This document shows, piece by piece, positions 53,785 to 63,476 of a DNA stretch of 64,000 nt. A program made the translations under genes and the position numbers. Position 1 is the first letter of the stretch. The number at the start of each line of letters is the position of its first letter. The DNA lies in contig NZ_JACBNY010000008.1 in assembly GCF_013449735.1 (NCBI RefSeq), positions 1 to 64,000 on the forward strand, in the 5' to 3' direction. The stretch comes from Pseudolactococcus laudensis (GTDB lineage Bacteria > Bacillota > Bacilli > Lactobacillales > Streptococcaceae). The notes beneath the pieces are model-generated. The model made no database searches. It worked only from the letters and a program-made list of their open reading frames with translations, and had not been told where the DNA came from.

Positions 53785-55196
53785 AATAATTCAACAAAAC
53801 TTGTCATTTGACGGGCTGATTTGACATCATGAACCCGTAAAACTTTGGCACCTAGACGATACATCTCTGTCGCTGCAACTAGCGATAAATCAGCTCTCTC
53901 GTCTTTTGGCAAATCAAATAAAAATTTTGCCCAACCTTTATTAGAAACGGCTGTCATAATCGGTCGGTTGAAAACTTTTAAGCGGCCTACTGCCTGCATC
54001 ATGGCTAAATCTTGATAAACATCAGAGTTTTTCGAATAGCCCACACCCGGATCTAGCGCAATGCGTTCACGCTGAATCCCAGCTGCTTCAAGGCTTGCTA
54101 AATTCTCTGTAAACCAAGCAATCATGTCTGCCGCGATATCCACTGAAAGCTCATTATCCCTCGGGTTGAACATGATTAATAACCCAACATCCGTTGCTGC
54201 CATTAAAGACAATTTCCTTGCATCATCTGTAAAACCATTGACATCATTGATGATACCAGCGCCTGCCTCTATCGCAGCTATCATGACCTCATACTTATAA
54301 GTATCCACAGCCACCACAGCATACGGATGCGTTTTTTTAATACCTTGAATCACAGGCACAATCCGCGCAATCTCCTCTTCTGGTGTGAGTGGGACAAAGC
54401 CAGGACGCGTCGTCTGTCCACCAACCTCAATCACATCTGCACCATCAGCTAGCTGTTGTGTCGCCTGCCCTAATGAGACTGCCACGCCCCCGACATGCTC
54501 ACCATTGTAGAAAGACTCAGGGCTGACGTTCAAAACACCATATATAATGCCAGTCTCTTGCGTCAAGTCATGACCATTTGCCTGCCAAATGATGTCCTCA
54601 TCCTGTAATTTAGCAAGTAAACGTTTGGTGGCACGACCTCGGTGGTGGTAATTGAGCTGTTCAGCAATAGGCAACTCTGCAATCGTTTTACCAGTTTCCG
54701 TCAGAAAAATCGTATCAAGACCTTTGCCAAATTGGCCGCGACTTTCGGGCGAAATTGCCACACCACCACGCCCCTCAACAGTTATGACCTCATGCTCAGG
54801 CGTTATCAAAACGAAAATCGCCGCCATATAAGCTGAGCGTTCATCAACTGCACGATATAAATCTATCACGTACTGATTTTCTGCTTCAACCGTATCAAGG
54901 CCTAAGGCCTTGAATTCTCGAGCAGTCGTTAAACCAAAACGCTCTGGAAAGGCGCGCAAAAACATGCCTGAGTCGTCTGCAAGGACGTATTCTTCAGGTA
55001 GAAACTCGTGGATAAACTGTGCTTTGACATGCGCATTCAGCCTTTGGTCATCTATCGTTTCTGGCGGAAAATTCTGCGCAGGTATAAGCTCACGATAGTT
55101 CACTAATTCAACGCCATAGAGTTTGAAAAACTTGGCAACATCAGCGGTTTTAGCTGAATTATTTGACGCAAAAACAATTCGATGCGGTAAGGTCAT
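53769..55196 (-). CDS. folP: HAM1-type NTP pyrophosphatase fused to dihydropteroate synthase
   Basis: The 475-residue protein has two domains. Residues 1-200 are a HAM1/RdgB-like nucleoside triphosphate pyrophosphatase (IVFASNNSAKTADVAKFF, LADDSGMFLRAFPERFG, GQFGKGLDTIF, AEQLNYHHRGRATKRL). Residues 215-475 are dihydropteroate synthase (IYGVLNVSPESFYNG, EVGGQTTRPGF, VDTYKYEV, INDVNGF, DPGVGYSKN, final VLRVHDV). Usual DHPS motifs read NVTPDSF and GGESTRPG, so the variant residues are notable. Start ATG 55196 overlaps folE. Folate synthesis needs a step that removes pyrophosphate from dihydroneopterin triphosphate, and the N-terminal domain is a candidate for it. Confidence 0.88.
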   Translation of the reverse strand: MTLPHRIVFASNNSAKTADVAKFFKLYGVELVNYRELIPAQNFPPETIDDQRLNAHVKAQFIHEFLPEEYVLADDSGMFLRAFPERFGLTTAREFKALGLDTVEAENQYVIDLYRAVDERSAYMAAIFVLITPEHEVITVEGRGGVAISPESRGQFGKGLDTIFLTETGKTIAELPIAEQLNYHHRGRATKRLLAKLQDEDIIWQANGHDLTQETGIIYGVLNVSPESFYNGEHVGGVAVSLGQATQQLADGADVIEVGGQTTRPGFVPLTPEEEIARIVPVIQGIKKTHPYAVVAVDTYKYEVMIAAIEAGAGIINDVNGFTDDARKLSLMAATDVGLLIMFNPRDNELSVDIAADMIAWFTENLASLEAAGIQRERIALDPGVGYSKNSDVYQDLAMMQAVGRLKVFNRPIMTAVSNKGWAKFLFDLPKDERADLSLVAATEMYRLGAKVLRVHDVKSARQMTSFVELLKNAH

Positions 55197-55768
55197 TTGT
55201 CACTCACTTTCATCATAAATTCTTGTCGTAAAAAGGTATCTGTTTTCAAGAGGCCTTTATAAAGACTAGTCGTCGTGTAAGTCCCTGGCCGATTAATCCC
55301 ACGCATCTCCATACACATATGACGAGACTGCACGTGAACGGCCACACCTTTTGGATGCACAATGCGTTGCATTTCTGAACAAATCAAGGCTGTCAGATTT
55401 TCTTGAACGCTCGGTCTACGCGCTGCCCAATCGACTAATCGTGGAATCTTACTCAAGCCAATAATTTCACCATCGGGAACATATCCAACAGTTACTGTAC
55501 CAAAAAATGGCAACAAGTGGTGTTCGCACATGGCATAAAAAGGAATATCTGCGACGATGACCATATCTGAATCTTGGTCTGTCGGAAAGAGTTTATAATT
55601 GTCAAACTGCGTCTCACCAGTTGCCGAAAAAATTTCGGCATAGGCTTTAGCTACCCGCTTAGGTGTTTCGAGTAAACCATCTCGATTAGGATTATCCCCA
55701 ATCGCTTGCAGTAGATTTTTTGTGCCTGTTTCAAGAGTTTCTTGATGTTCTTGAGAAAATTTTTTCAT
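55193..55768 (-). CDS. folE: GTP cyclohydrolase I
   Basis: The 191-residue enzyme makes dihydroneopterin triphosphate from GTP. It has GLLETPKRVAKAYAEIF (about 32), the zinc-binding CEHHLLPFFG (about 79) and the second Cys in SRHMCMEMRGI (about 150). Length matches bacterial FolE1. It is not fused to FolK as in Lactococcus lactis FolKE; here the two are separate genes 61 bp apart. It overlaps the fused folP by 4 bases. Confidence 0.95.
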   Translation of the reverse strand: MKKFSQEHQETLETGTKNLLQAIGDNPNRDGLLETPKRVAKAYAEIFSATGETQFDNYKLFPTDQDSDMVIVADIPFYAMCEHHLLPFFGTVTVGYVPDGEIIGLSKIPRLVDWAARRPSVQENLTALICSEMQRIVHPKGVAVHVQSRHMCMEMRGINRPGTYTTTSLYKGLLKTDTFLRQEFMMKVSDK

Positions 55769-55829
55769 GTAATACTTTCTAATCTAAAACGTCAACCATC
55801 CCTCAAATCAAGTGGTGGGCTAAACGACG

Positions 55830-56330
55830 TTAATAAGTTATCTCATATTTTGTGGGCTGAACCCAGTTTTGGTCAGCGGTCTTGTCTAGCAATTGTCGCG
55901 CCAAACTCACTGTCGCAACATCAGAAATACGCTCAGCCACTTCAACCAAGGGCTGCAAGACAAAGCGACGATTGGCCATTTCAGCATGCGGAATGGTGAG
56001 TTGTGCGCTAACCATTTTGACATCACCAAAAAGCAAAATATCCAAATCAATCGTTCGAGGCCCCCAGTGAATGGTCTTGACCCGTTTCATATCTTTTTCA
56101 ATTTGTTGGGTCTGTGTTAATAAAGCCTCTGGCTTTAAAGTCTCGGGCACCTCTAAGGCTAGTGCGATGTTATAGAAATCGTCCTGAACCACCTCACCGA
56201 CCGGCTGTGTTTCGTAAATTTTAGAAACACCTAGTACGTGATATAGCTTGGTTAATTTGTCAACAGCTGCCTGCAAATTAGCGTGCCGATCCCCGAGATT
56301 TGTGCCGATGCTCAAGTAAACCTTAGGCAT
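55830..56330 (-). CDS. folK: 6-hydroxymethyl-7,8-dihydropterin pyrophosphokinase
   Basis: From ATG at 56330 the product has 166 residues, MPKVYLSIGTNLGDRHANL. The HPPK signature is GPRTIDLDILLFGDVKM with the metal-binding aspartates. The longer frame to 56444 lies inside folB and was rejected. Start overlaps the folB stop by 8 bases behind AGAGGAG. It adds pyrophosphate from ATP to the pterin before FolP acts. Confidence 0.94.
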   Translation of the reverse strand: MPKVYLSIGTNLGDRHANLQAAVDKLTKLYHVLGVSKIYETQPVGEVVQDDFYNIALALEVPETLKPEALLTQTQQIEKDMKRVKTIHWGPRTIDLDILLFGDVKMVSAQLTIPHAEMANRRFVLQPLVEVAERISDVATVSLARQLLDKTADQNWVQPTKYEITY

Positions 56331-56685
56331 GGCTCCTCTCCACTGTGATGATAATGTCATCAAAGACCCCAACAATTGGTACCGAATATTTTTTGACTGA
56401 GAGTCGAATTTTTTCGGCCATTGGAAAAGCAGACAACAAGGCATTTAATGCACCATTTGCCACTGATTCCATAAGGTTAAAATCATGTTGTGTCACATAA
56501 TCTCGGATGATGTCGTACACATCCGCATAAGAAATTGTCGTGGTGAGATCATCATCCTTGACTTGGTGCTCAATGTCATAATCAACGGTCACATCGACTG
56601 AAATCTGTTGACCTAGCGTCTTTTCTTCTGCAAAAACGCCATTGTGCGTGTAAAATCGCATATTTGTAATTTGTATTTGACCCAC
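56323..56685 (-). CDS. folB: Dihydroneopterin aldolase
   Basis: The 120-residue aldolase cleaves dihydroneopterin to hydroxymethyl-dihydropterin and glycolaldehyde. It has MRFYTHNGVFAEEKTLGQQI (about 9-28) with catalytic Tyr and Glu, SYADVYDIIRDYV, and a Lys in SVKKYSVPIVG. It is the first gene of folB-folK-folE-folP, with two operator-like repeats upstream at 56738-56800. Length is standard. Confidence 0.95.
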   Translation of the reverse strand: MGQIQITNMRFYTHNGVFAEEKTLGQQISVDVTVDYDIEHQVKDDDLTTTISYADVYDIIRDYVTQHDFNLMESVANGALNALLSAFPMAEKIRLSVKKYSVPIVGVFDDIIITVERSHA

Positions 56686-56737
56686 GGTTACTCCTTATTT
56701 AGGGTGGATAATGACTTTGCAGAGCTATTCAGTAATA

Positions 56738-56800
56738 TGTTGCTAGTTAGCAACACATGACGCATCTTATCTGTAGCAATAGTTGCGAATTAACAACACA
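56738..56800. promoter_or_regulatory. Pair of 20-bp repeats before the folate operon
   Basis: TGTTGCTAGTTAGCAACACA (56738-56757) contains the perfect palindrome TGTTGCTA-GT-TAGCAACA. AGTTGCGAATTAACAACACA (56781-56800) is a related direct copy 43 bp away, or about four helical turns. Their position between the rpsO terminator and folB suggests an unknown regulator of the folate genes. Confidence 0.6.
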
Positions 56801-56897
56801 CTGCTTAGTCTAGCATAGAGCACCCCGTTTTTTTGTCTCAACTAGTACTATTTTATCATATTTTTAACACGCTTTCAGCGTCATGAACCCTTGGAAA

Positions 56898-56931
56898 ACA
56901 AAAAAATCCCAATATTATCAGGATTTTTCTT
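56898..56931 (-). terminator. Terminator of rpsO
   Basis: AAAAATCC and GGATTTTT form a stem around an 11-nt loop, with outer ACAA/TTGT pairing, just after the rpsO stop. Confidence 0.8.
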
Positions 56932-56935
56932 GTTA

Positions 56936-57205
56936 TTAACGACGAAGACCAAGTGATGAAATCAATTCGCGGTAACGTGGAATATCTTTTTGACGCAAGT
57001 ACGCCAACAAGTTACGACGGTGACCGATTTTTTTCATCAAACCACGGTAAGTTGCGTGGTCTTTTTTATGATTTTGAATATGTTCGTTAAGGTGGTTAAT
57101 TTCCCAAGTCAAAACAGCGATTTGAACTTCAGGTGAACCAGTGTCACCTTCAGTACGTGCATATTGCTTGATGATTTCAGTTTTTTTCTCTTTTGAGATT
57201 GCCAT
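56936..57205 (-). CDS. rpsO: Ribosomal protein S15
   Basis: The 89-residue protein binds 16S rRNA and helps assemble the small subunit. It starts [18 protein letters not shown], with [36 protein letters not shown] and [15 protein letters not shown]. Length and sequence are standard. A structured leader of about 100 nt precedes it, as for other autoregulated S15 genes. It is a single gene with its own promoter. Confidence 0.97.
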   Translation of the reverse strand: MAISKEKKTEIIKQYARTEGDTGSPEVQIAVLTWEINHLNEHIQNHKKDHATYRGLMKKIGHRRNLLAYLRQKDIPRYRELISSLGLRR

Positions 57206-57307
57206 TGTGTTTCTCCTTTTTATGATTGAGCTTGGTGCTCAATTGATTTTATTGCTGTTTCCGTGCCAAACGTTTGGCGTTCGCTAAGCTCAGAACCAGT
57301 TGGTACT
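57206..57307 (-). promoter_or_regulatory. S15 leader RNA, likely autoregulatory
   Basis: The leader contains the perfect palindrome GCCAAACGTTTGGC and a hairpin TTGAGC-ACCAA-GCTCAA directly before AAAAAGGAG and the rpsO start. S15 leaders commonly fold into structures that S15 binds to block its own translation. The exact class was not determined. Confidence 0.55.
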
Positions 57308-57313
57308 TTATCT

Positions 57314-57341
57314 ATTATACAGCTTTTTTCAGAGCTGTCAA
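57314..57341 (-). promoter_or_regulatory. rpsO promoter
   Basis: On the minus strand TTGACA (57336-57341) and TATAAT (57314-57319) are 16 bp apart. It lies directly after the pknB stop at 57359. Confidence 0.75.
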
Positions 57342-57358
57342 CTCACTGAGTGTCTTTA

Positions 57359-59284
57359 CTATGGTTTAGATTGTGTTGTTGAACTCTCAGGTGTTGAGCT
57401 AGCAGATTGCGATGCCTTGGCATCTGCATCACTTTTAGCTTTTGAGTCTTCAATCGATTTTGAAGTCGAGGCAGAGGCGCTAGCCTCACTTTCCGACTTA
57501 GATTTAGATTCTGACTCAGATGACTCTTTACTTGCAGTTGCAGAGTCAAATTGCAGTACTGTCAAAACAATCTTAGTATCTTTGATTTTAAATGTATCTC
57601 CTTGTGCAGGAGTTGAACCAATGACATAACCATCTGCATTTTGGTCAGTCGTTTGGGTATATTCGACCGTGATATTAGCAGCGGGCACGCCCATATTTTG
57701 AAGTTCAGCCTTAATTGCCGCTACAGTCTTGATACTCAAGCCATTGTTCAGGTAGGTTGGCATAACTGCTTGATTACCTTCAGAAACTTGGAAGATGATG
57801 TCATCCTTGCTATCTAAATCAAATAGTTTATCTTTCCCAGGGGTTTGCTTGATGATTTTACCTGCATCAATACTATCAGACTTGACAGATTCTTTCTTGA
57901 TTCTGCTTTCGTCCACATTATATTTGAGAATCAAATCATCAATCGCTTTATCAACATCCCAACCGACATAGTTTTTCAACTTGATAACATTGCCACCTTT
58001 TGACACATAGAGGTTGACACTGGCACCCTCTTTTTTAACTGTCTTGGCTTCTGGATTCGTCCGTATCACTTTACCTTCAGGCTGATCGCTAACCTCTTTG
58101 ATTTCACGACCAACCTTTAGTTTATTATTTTCAAGAACCGTTTTAGCTTGCGAAACCGTCATGCCCGTCACATCAGGCACTTTTACTTCTTTAGGTGTCG
58201 TCAAAATAAGTGCTACCACCGCAATCGCTAAAACAATTGCTACAACACCACCGATTATCACACCCTTAGGTACTCGCTTTTTCTTACTCGTACCAACAAG
58301 TGGCTCAATGCCACCTGTCGTACCATCTGCTGCAGTATCTTGCGTCACCTTCGTGACCAATTTATCCGTGTTGCCGTTATCCGGAATCAGCATTTTAGGC
58401 AGAATCTTTGTCGCATCTTCATCTTCGACAAAAGTTAATTTTGGATCGTGAGCATGATCCAAACTCAAAGCAAGATTCAAATCACGACGCATATCCGTCA
58501 CGTTCTCGTAGCGATCTGACAGTTTTTTAGCCGTTGCCTTAATTACAACATTTTCAAGAGCTTGTGGCACATTTTTATTTTGATTAATGATACTTGGCAA
58601 GTTCTCTTGAAAATGCTTGAGGGCAATGGTAACAGCACTATCGCCATCGAAAGGAATCGAACCTGTCAACATTTCATAAATGATAATCCCTATCGCATAG
58701 AGATCACTCTGAGGTGTAGCATTACCTCCGCGAGCTTGTTCAGGACTAAGGTAGTGCACAGAACCAAACATAGAGTTCGTCTGTGTTAAAGACGTTTCAG
58801 AAAGCGCCTTAGCAATCCCAAAATCCGTTACTTTTGCAGTACCGTCTTTTGTGATGAGAATATTTTGCGGTTTCAAATCACGATGAATAATCCCACTACT
58901 ATGCGCCAAAGCCATAGCAGCCAAAATCTCATCACCAATTCTGATTGCTTCTTCATTGGCAAGTGGTGCGTGCTCATTAATATATTGTTTTAGCGTCAAG
59001 CCGTCAATATATTCCATGACGATGTATTGCTGATCATCTGCATCACCCACATCAGAAATGCCAACAATATTAGGATGATTCAATTCTGCCATGGCATAAG
59101 CTTCACGTTGAAAACGAGCAATTGCTAGGCTATCATTTTCAAAGTTTGAACGCAAAATTTTAATCGCGACCTGACGATTGTCCAGATAAGTATCTTCTGC
59201 CAAATAAACATTAGCCATACCGCCACGACCGATTTCTCTAATCACGCGATAACGATCTGCATAGATTTTTCCAATTTGTATCAT
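57359..59284 (-). CDS. pknB: PASTA-domain serine/threonine protein kinase
   Basis: The 641-residue membrane kinase starts [14 protein letters not shown] at 59284, 9 nt after AAAGGAG; a longer frame to 59305 overlaps pppL. The kinase domain (about 1-270) has [40 protein letters not shown] and the activation loop [17 protein letters not shown]. One membrane segment is at about 342-363. Three PASTA repeats (about 370-580) bind muropeptides outside the cell. The tail from about 580 is Ser/Lys/Glu/Ala-rich and low-complexity. It controls wall synthesis and division together with PppL. Confidence 0.94.
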   Translation of the reverse strand: MIQIGKIYADRYRVIREIGRGGMANVYLAEDTYLDNRQVAIKILRSNFENDSLAIARFQREAYAMAELNHPNIVGISDVGDADDQQYIVMEYIDGLTLKQYINEHAPLANEEAIRIGDEILAAMALAHSSGIIHRDLKPQNILITKDGTAKVTDFGIAKALSETSLTQTNSMFGSVHYLSPEQARGGNATPQSDLYAIGIIIYEMLTGSIPFDGDSAVTIALKHFQENLPSIINQNKNVPQALENVVIKATAKKLSDRYENVTDMRRDLNLALSLDHAHDPKLTFVEDEDATKILPKMLIPDNGNTDKLVTKVTQDTAADGTTGGIEPLVGTSKKKRVPKGVIIGGVVAIVLAIAVVALILTTPKEVKVPDVTGMTVSQAKTVLENNKLKVGREIKEVSDQPEGKVIRTNPEAKTVKKEGASVNLYVSKGGNVIKLKNYVGWDVDKAIDDLILKYNVDESRIKKESVKSDSIDAGKIIKQTPGKDKLFDLDSKDDIIFQVSEGNQAVMPTYLNNGLSIKTVAAIKAELQNMGVPAANITVEYTQTTDQNADGYVIGSTPAQGDTFKIKDTKIVLTVLQFDSATASKESSESESKSKSESEASASASTSKSIEDSKAKSDADAKASQSASSTPESSTTQSKP

Positions 59285-59285
59285 C

Positions 59286-60032
59286 TTACAGATCTCCTTT
59301 ATCAAATTTGACTAAAATAACCGTGATATTATCCAGACCACCATTCGTATTAGCAAGGGCAACTAAGTCTTGCGCTTGACTGATCACGTCCTGATCATTA
59401 TCTACAGTTTCTATGATTGCCTCAGCCGGCACCATATTCGTCAAACCATCAGAACTCATGATAATAATATCATCGGCATCAATTTCTAACGTCACTGTAT
59501 CGACATCAATGTCTGTCGGTTGACCTAAAGAACGCGTAATAATATTCTTATTCGGGTGTTTCTCAGCCTCATCTGCCGTTATTTCACCAGCATCTACCAA
59601 CTCTTGGACAAGAGAATGGTCACGTGTGATTCGGATTAATTCTCCATTTTTAATCACTTGTGTCCGAGAATCACCAACATGAGCACTGATAATTTGATGT
59701 TTTTGAACAACGACTGCCTCAAGCGTAGTCCCCATTCCCTTGTAATCATCTAATTTCCCAAGGTTTGCGATATTCTCATTTTCAGCGCGAATTTGAGCAC
59801 GGAGCCATGATTCAATTTCATCAGGATGACTGTCCCCTGTAAAATCAGTTGTCGCCCAGGCTTTACCAAGGTCCTCAACTGTCAATTTACTCGCAACATT
59901 ACCAGCCTTATGACCGCCCATACCATCTGCAAGCAGAAAAATCCGCTCACCCTGTTGATTTTCATAGGTGTCGGCATAATCCTGATTATTCACGCGTTTT
60001 TGCCCAACGTCTGACAAAATACTGTACTTCAT
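59286..60032 (-). CDS. pppL: PP2C-type protein phosphatase
   Basis: The 248-residue phosphatase reverses PknB-type phosphorylation. Metal-binding motifs are [15 protein letters not shown] (about 35-49), [11 protein letters not shown] (about 118), and SSDGLTNMV (about 193) and [10 protein letters not shown]. It lies between rsmB and pknB, with one base between its stop and the pknB start. This order is conserved in streptococci. Confidence 0.95.
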   Translation of the reverse strand: MKYSILSDVGQKRVNNQDYADTYENQQGERIFLLADGMGGHKAGNVASKLTVEDLGKAWATTDFTGDSHPDEIESWLRAQIRAENENIANLGKLDDYKGMGTTLEAVVVQKHQIISAHVGDSRTQVIKNGELIRITRDHSLVQELVDAGEITADEAEKHPNKNIITRSLGQPTDIDVDTVTLEIDADDIIIMSSDGLTNMVPAEAIIETVDNDQDVISQAQDLVALANTNGGLDNITVILVKFDKGDL

Positions 60033-60164
60033 CTAAGTCCTCATTCAAGTTATAAAAACAACGGTTTCATCCACTATCGTTTTTAAACAATTTCATTTGA
60101 GATTAAGTGCATTTCGGCCTACCGCATCTTCCCAAAAGGAGGAGTGCCTTAAACCTCATACACC

Positions 60165-61478
60165 TTATTTTTTGCACAATTTTACGATAAAGAAACCATC
60201 CGTATGATAAGCATCTGGCGTGAGCATGATACAGCCGTTTTTAATAATATCGGCTTTTTCATGTGTCAAAGGCACTTGCTCAAATTCAGGATGTTTAGCC
60301 AAGAATTTTTCAATGACTTGGAAATTTTCTTCGTCGAAAATAGTACATGTACTATACACTATAGTACCACTACTTACAAGGGTTTTGCAAGTATTTTCTA
60401 GAATTTCAAGCTGAACTTTCTGTAAATTTACAAAATCAGTCGTTTCTTTTCTATATTTTATATCAGGTTTGCGACGAATTAGTCCCAGTCCCGAACACGG
60501 TGCATCGACTAAAATTTTATCAAAACGTTCTGCACCAAATTTTTCAAAACTTTGACGCGCATCAAGTTTAGTCAAGCTGATTTTTTCTGCTTGATGAAGA
60601 CGCACGGCATTTTGTTGTATCAAACGTAACTTATGGTCATACAAGTCCAACGCTTCGATATGGCCTTGCTCTGATAAATATTCAGCGATGTGGACAGTCT
60701 TACCACCAGGTGCTGCACAAGCATCCAAAATCTTATCATTTGGTTGTGCATCTAATGCCACAGCAACTAATTGACTTGATTCATCTTGAATCGTTATCAG
60801 ACCATCATTGAAATCAAGCAAGTCAGCAAAATGACCGGTTTTCGCGACAATCCCTGTCGATGAGAGTTCTGATTTTTCAACATCAAATTCTTGCGATAAC
60901 TTGTTAAATTCAGTCTCGACATCTGTTAATGTTGTATTCACGCGCAAACTCGCACGACTCGGCTCTTCCAAACTCTTAAAAATTTGACGCGTCTTTTCAA
61001 ATCCAAACTGTGTCACAAATTTTTGTGTTAACTCAGCTGGCATCGAATATTGAATACCCAATTTTTCCGTTGAATCTGAAATCTCATCAAAAGACCTGAG
61101 CTCTGCACGCGTAAAATTACGGAGTACACCGTTGACAAAACCTGATAACCTTTGATCACCTTGCTTTTTCGCAATTTTAACCGCTTCATCAACCGCAGCT
61201 GATGTCGGAATACGATCCATATAAATAATCTGATAAACCGTCATAGCTAACAGATTTTTGACCCATTTCTTAGTCTTTTTGACATAAGGCTTGGTATACC
61301 AGTCCAACGTGATTTTTTTTGAAATCGTACCATAAACGAGCTGTGTCACCAATTTTTTATCTAGCTCAGTCAAATGCTCTGATTTGATTTTTTCATTAAG
61401 TGCGATATTGGCATAAGCATCATTGTTTAATACATCATTAATGACAGAAAGCGCCACCCGGCGCGGATTATTACTCAA
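60165..61478 (-). CDS. rsmB: 16S rRNA cytosine-5 methyltransferase
   Basis: The 437-residue enzyme methylates C967 of 16S rRNA. The N-terminal NusB-like RNA-binding domain (about 1-140) is followed by the SAM domain with [19 protein letters not shown] (about 245), [17 protein letters not shown] with one catalytic Cys (about 325), and the second Cys in [15 protein letters not shown]. It overlaps fmt by 8 bases and is followed by pppL after 132 bp. Confidence 0.95.
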   Translation of the reverse strand: MSNNPRRVALSVINDVLNNDAYANIALNEKIKSEHLTELDKKLVTQLVYGTISKKITLDWYTKPYVKKTKKWVKNLLAMTVYQIIYMDRIPTSAAVDEAVKIAKKQGDQRLSGFVNGVLRNFTRAELRSFDEISDSTEKLGIQYSMPAELTQKFVTQFGFEKTRQIFKSLEEPSRASLRVNTTLTDVETEFNKLSQEFDVEKSELSSTGIVAKTGHFADLLDFNDGLITIQDESSQLVAVALDAQPNDKILDACAAPGGKTVHIAEYLSEQGHIEALDLYDHKLRLIQQNAVRLHQAEKISLTKLDARQSFEKFGAERFDKILVDAPCSGLGLIRRKPDIKYRKETTDFVNLQKVQLEILENTCKTLVSSGTIVYSTCTIFDEENFQVIEKFLAKHPEFEQVPLTHEKADIIKNGCIMLTPDAYHTDGFFIVKLCKK

Positions 61479-62409
61479 ATTGATCTCCGATATTTATATT
61501 TTTTCCTAAACCATTTAGAAAATCTTGAATAGGCATTTTAGGTTTACCTGCTGGTTGTACTATCGTTAGGCTAACAGCCCCTTCTTTTGTAGCGATGACC
61601 AGACTTTTTTTTGTCTTTTCGATAACTTGCCCCGGAGTACCTTCGACATGATTTAAATCAGCCAGTACGACCTCATGAAGTTTAAAACGCGTTCCTTGCC
61701 AAATAGTATGTGCAACTGGCCATGGAGACATACCACGCACTTGATTGAAAATATCACGCGCAGAAAGCTGCCAATCAATCCGTTCTTCTTCTGGTGTTAT
61801 ATTAGGTGAAAAGGTTACTTGCGATTCATCCTGCGGCTGTGGCGTGATATTGCCTGCCAGATAATCTGGTAAAGTATCTAATAGAAGTTCCCGACCGACA
61901 AGACTGAGTTTTTCAAACATAGTACCAACATTATCAGCATCGGTAATCGGAATGGCACGCTGCGAAATCATATCACCTGCATCCATTTTTTTAACCATTT
62001 CCATAATTGTCACACCAGCCTCTTTATCACCTTTGATGATAGCATAATGGACAGGTGCACCTCCGCGATATTTCGGCAAAAGACTGGCATGAACATTGAC
62101 AGCATGCTTAACAGAATTGAGCAAACGCTCTGGTAAAAATTGACCAAATGCCGCTGTTACGATAATATCCGCTCCTAATGTCATCAGCTCCGCCATTTCA
62201 TCAGAACCCGAGATTTTCTCAGGTTGATAAACTGGTAACTTATGACGTAAAGCTGCCGCCTTGACGGGCGTCATCTTAATTTCTTTTTTTCGACCAACTG
62301 CACGATCTGGTTGTGTGACAACTGCTAACACCTCATAACCCTTCTCAACTAGCCCGTCTAAAACAGGTACTGAAAAAGCTGGTGTTCCCATGAAAATTAT
62401 TTTTGTCAT
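61471..62409 (-). CDS. fmt: Methionyl-tRNA formyltransferase
   Basis: The 312-residue enzyme formylates initiator Met-tRNA. It has [19 protein letters not shown] (5-23), the catalytic [20 protein letters not shown] (about 106-125) with Asn and His, and the [13 protein letters not shown] linker before the C-terminal tRNA-binding domain. The promoter TATAAT is near 62455. It heads fmt-rsmB-pppL-pknB. No adjacent priA or def is in view. Confidence 0.96.
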   Translation of the reverse strand: MTKIIFMGTPAFSVPVLDGLVEKGYEVLAVVTQPDRAVGRKKEIKMTPVKAAALRHKLPVYQPEKISGSDEMAELMTLGADIIVTAAFGQFLPERLLNSVKHAVNVHASLLPKYRGGAPVHYAIIKGDKEAGVTIMEMVKKMDAGDMISQRAIPITDADNVGTMFEKLSLVGRELLLDTLPDYLAGNITPQPQDESQVTFSPNITPEEERIDWQLSARDIFNQVRGMSPWPVAHTIWQGTRFKLHEVVLADLNHVEGTPGQVIEKTKKSLVIATKEGAVSLTIVQPAGKPKMPIQDFLNGLGKNINIGDQFE

Positions 62410-62504
62410 TGAATCTGTCTTTCTATCCTTGATTTTAAAAGGTGTCTAACTTTATTATATCACGCTTTGCTTTCATAAACTAATAGCGTCCTACTTCATC
62501 TAAA

Positions 62505-62533
62505 AAATCGAAGTAACAGATACCTCGATTTCT
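62505..62533 (-). terminator. Terminator after pflA
   Basis: On the minus strand AAATCGAGGTA and TACTTCGATTT form an 11-bp stem with one G-U pair around 5 nt, followed by TTTT. It lies about 36 nt past the pflA stop. Confidence 0.8.
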
Positions 62534-62568
62534 CAGTTTTTTCAACCCAGTTCACTACCTTATGATAC

Positions 62569-63351
62569 TCATCTGTTCACGCGCTCCAGATATTTTTTAT
62601 AATCTTCTGTATGTAAGAGTGAATTGACGTTAGCGACACGCTCGCTACTTGGTGGTTTGACACCAATCAGTGGGTAATCCCACCCTAACTCTCTCCACTT
62701 GAATTCACCCATCGTATGGTAAGGCAAAACTTCAAACTTTTGAACATTTGACAATGTCTTGACATAGTCACCCAATGCTTGTAAATCTTCATCAAAATCG
62801 GTTTCACCTGGTACCAGAACATGGCGAATCCATACAGGAACTTGCTTATCTGATAAATAACGTGAAAATGCGATAATATTATCATTCTTATGACCAGTCA
62901 AGTCACGATGCCGGATTTCATTAATTTCTTTAATATCAAGCAAGACCAAATCGGTCACGGCGAGCAGTTTATCCACTTTCATTAACGTTTCAGGTTTCGT
63001 TGAAAAAGGCTGACCACACGTATCTAGTGTGCAGTGTATACCAAGGGATTTAGCTTTCGTAAACAAAGCCGTCACAAAATCCATTTGTAACATGGCTTCG
63101 CCACCAGAGACCGTAATCCCACCACGACTGCCCCAAAAAGACTTGAACTTCATCGCTTCAGCGAGGACTTCATCAACCGTCCGCTCTTTTGCCTTACTAT
63201 TGCTCATTGCCCAGGTGTCTGGATTGTGGCAAAACTTACAACGCATTTTACAGCCTTGCATAAAAATGACAAAGCGAACGCCTGGTCCATCAACACTACC
63301 GAAACTTTCTGTCGAATGAACAAGTCCTGTCACATTTCCTATGTTTTCCAT
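62569..63351 (-). CDS. pflA: Pyruvate formate-lyase activating enzyme
   Basis: The 260-residue radical SAM enzyme installs the glycyl radical on PflB. From ATG at 63351 it reads MENIGNVTGLVHSTESFGSV. The iron-sulfur motif is CKMRCKFC (CxxxCxxC), followed by NPDTW, and GGEAMLQ binds SAM. A start two codons earlier (MIMEN) is possible, and the longer frame to 63399 overlaps the leader palindrome. A promoter with a cre site lies upstream. With pdhA apparently broken, PFL would be the main anaerobic route from pyruvate to acetyl-CoA. Confidence 0.95.
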   Translation of the reverse strand: MENIGNVTGLVHSTESFGSVDGPGVRFVIFMQGCKMRCKFCHNPDTWAMSNSKAKERTVDEVLAEAMKFKSFWGSRGGITVSGGEAMLQMDFVTALFTKAKSLGIHCTLDTCGQPFSTKPETLMKVDKLLAVTDLVLLDIKEINEIRHRDLTGHKNDNIIAFSRYLSDKQVPVWIRHVLVPGETDFDEDLQALGDYVKTLSNVQKFEVLPYHTMGEFKWRELGWDYPLIGVKPPSSERVANVNSLLHTEDYKKYLERVNR

Positions 63352-63398
63352 TATCATCACCACTTTCTTAATCAGAGCTCTGAAAACGACACCTGTCA

Positions 63399-63414
63399 AG
63401 ATTCACATGAATCT
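63399..63414. promoter_or_regulatory. Perfect palindrome in the pflA leader
   Basis: AGATTCACATGAATCT is a perfect 16-bp palindrome between the promoter and the pflA start. It could be a redox regulator site or part of an RNA hairpin. Confidence 0.45.
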
Positions 63415-63438
63415 ATTTTTTAGAGTTATCCTACTTCT

Positions 63439-63467
63439 ATTTTACGTTATTTTGAAAGCGTTGACAA
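63439..63467 (-). promoter_or_regulatory. pflA promoter with cre site
   Basis: On the minus strand TTGTCA (63462-63467) and TAAAAT (63439-63444) are 17 bp apart. The cre-like TGTCAACGCTTTCA (63453-63466) covers the -35 box. CcpA control of pyruvate formate-lyase is common in lactic bacteria. Confidence 0.65.
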
Positions 63468-63476
63468 ATTTTATCC

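Noticed and set aside
55830-56444. FolK extended upstream to 56444
   Set aside because: The extension lies inside folB in another frame; the ATG at 56330 starts the conserved sequence behind a ribosome site.
57300-57629. Plus-strand Ser/Glu/Leu-rich frame opposite the pknB tail
   Set aside because: It mirrors the low-complexity Ser-rich codons of the kinase tail and has no start signals of its own.
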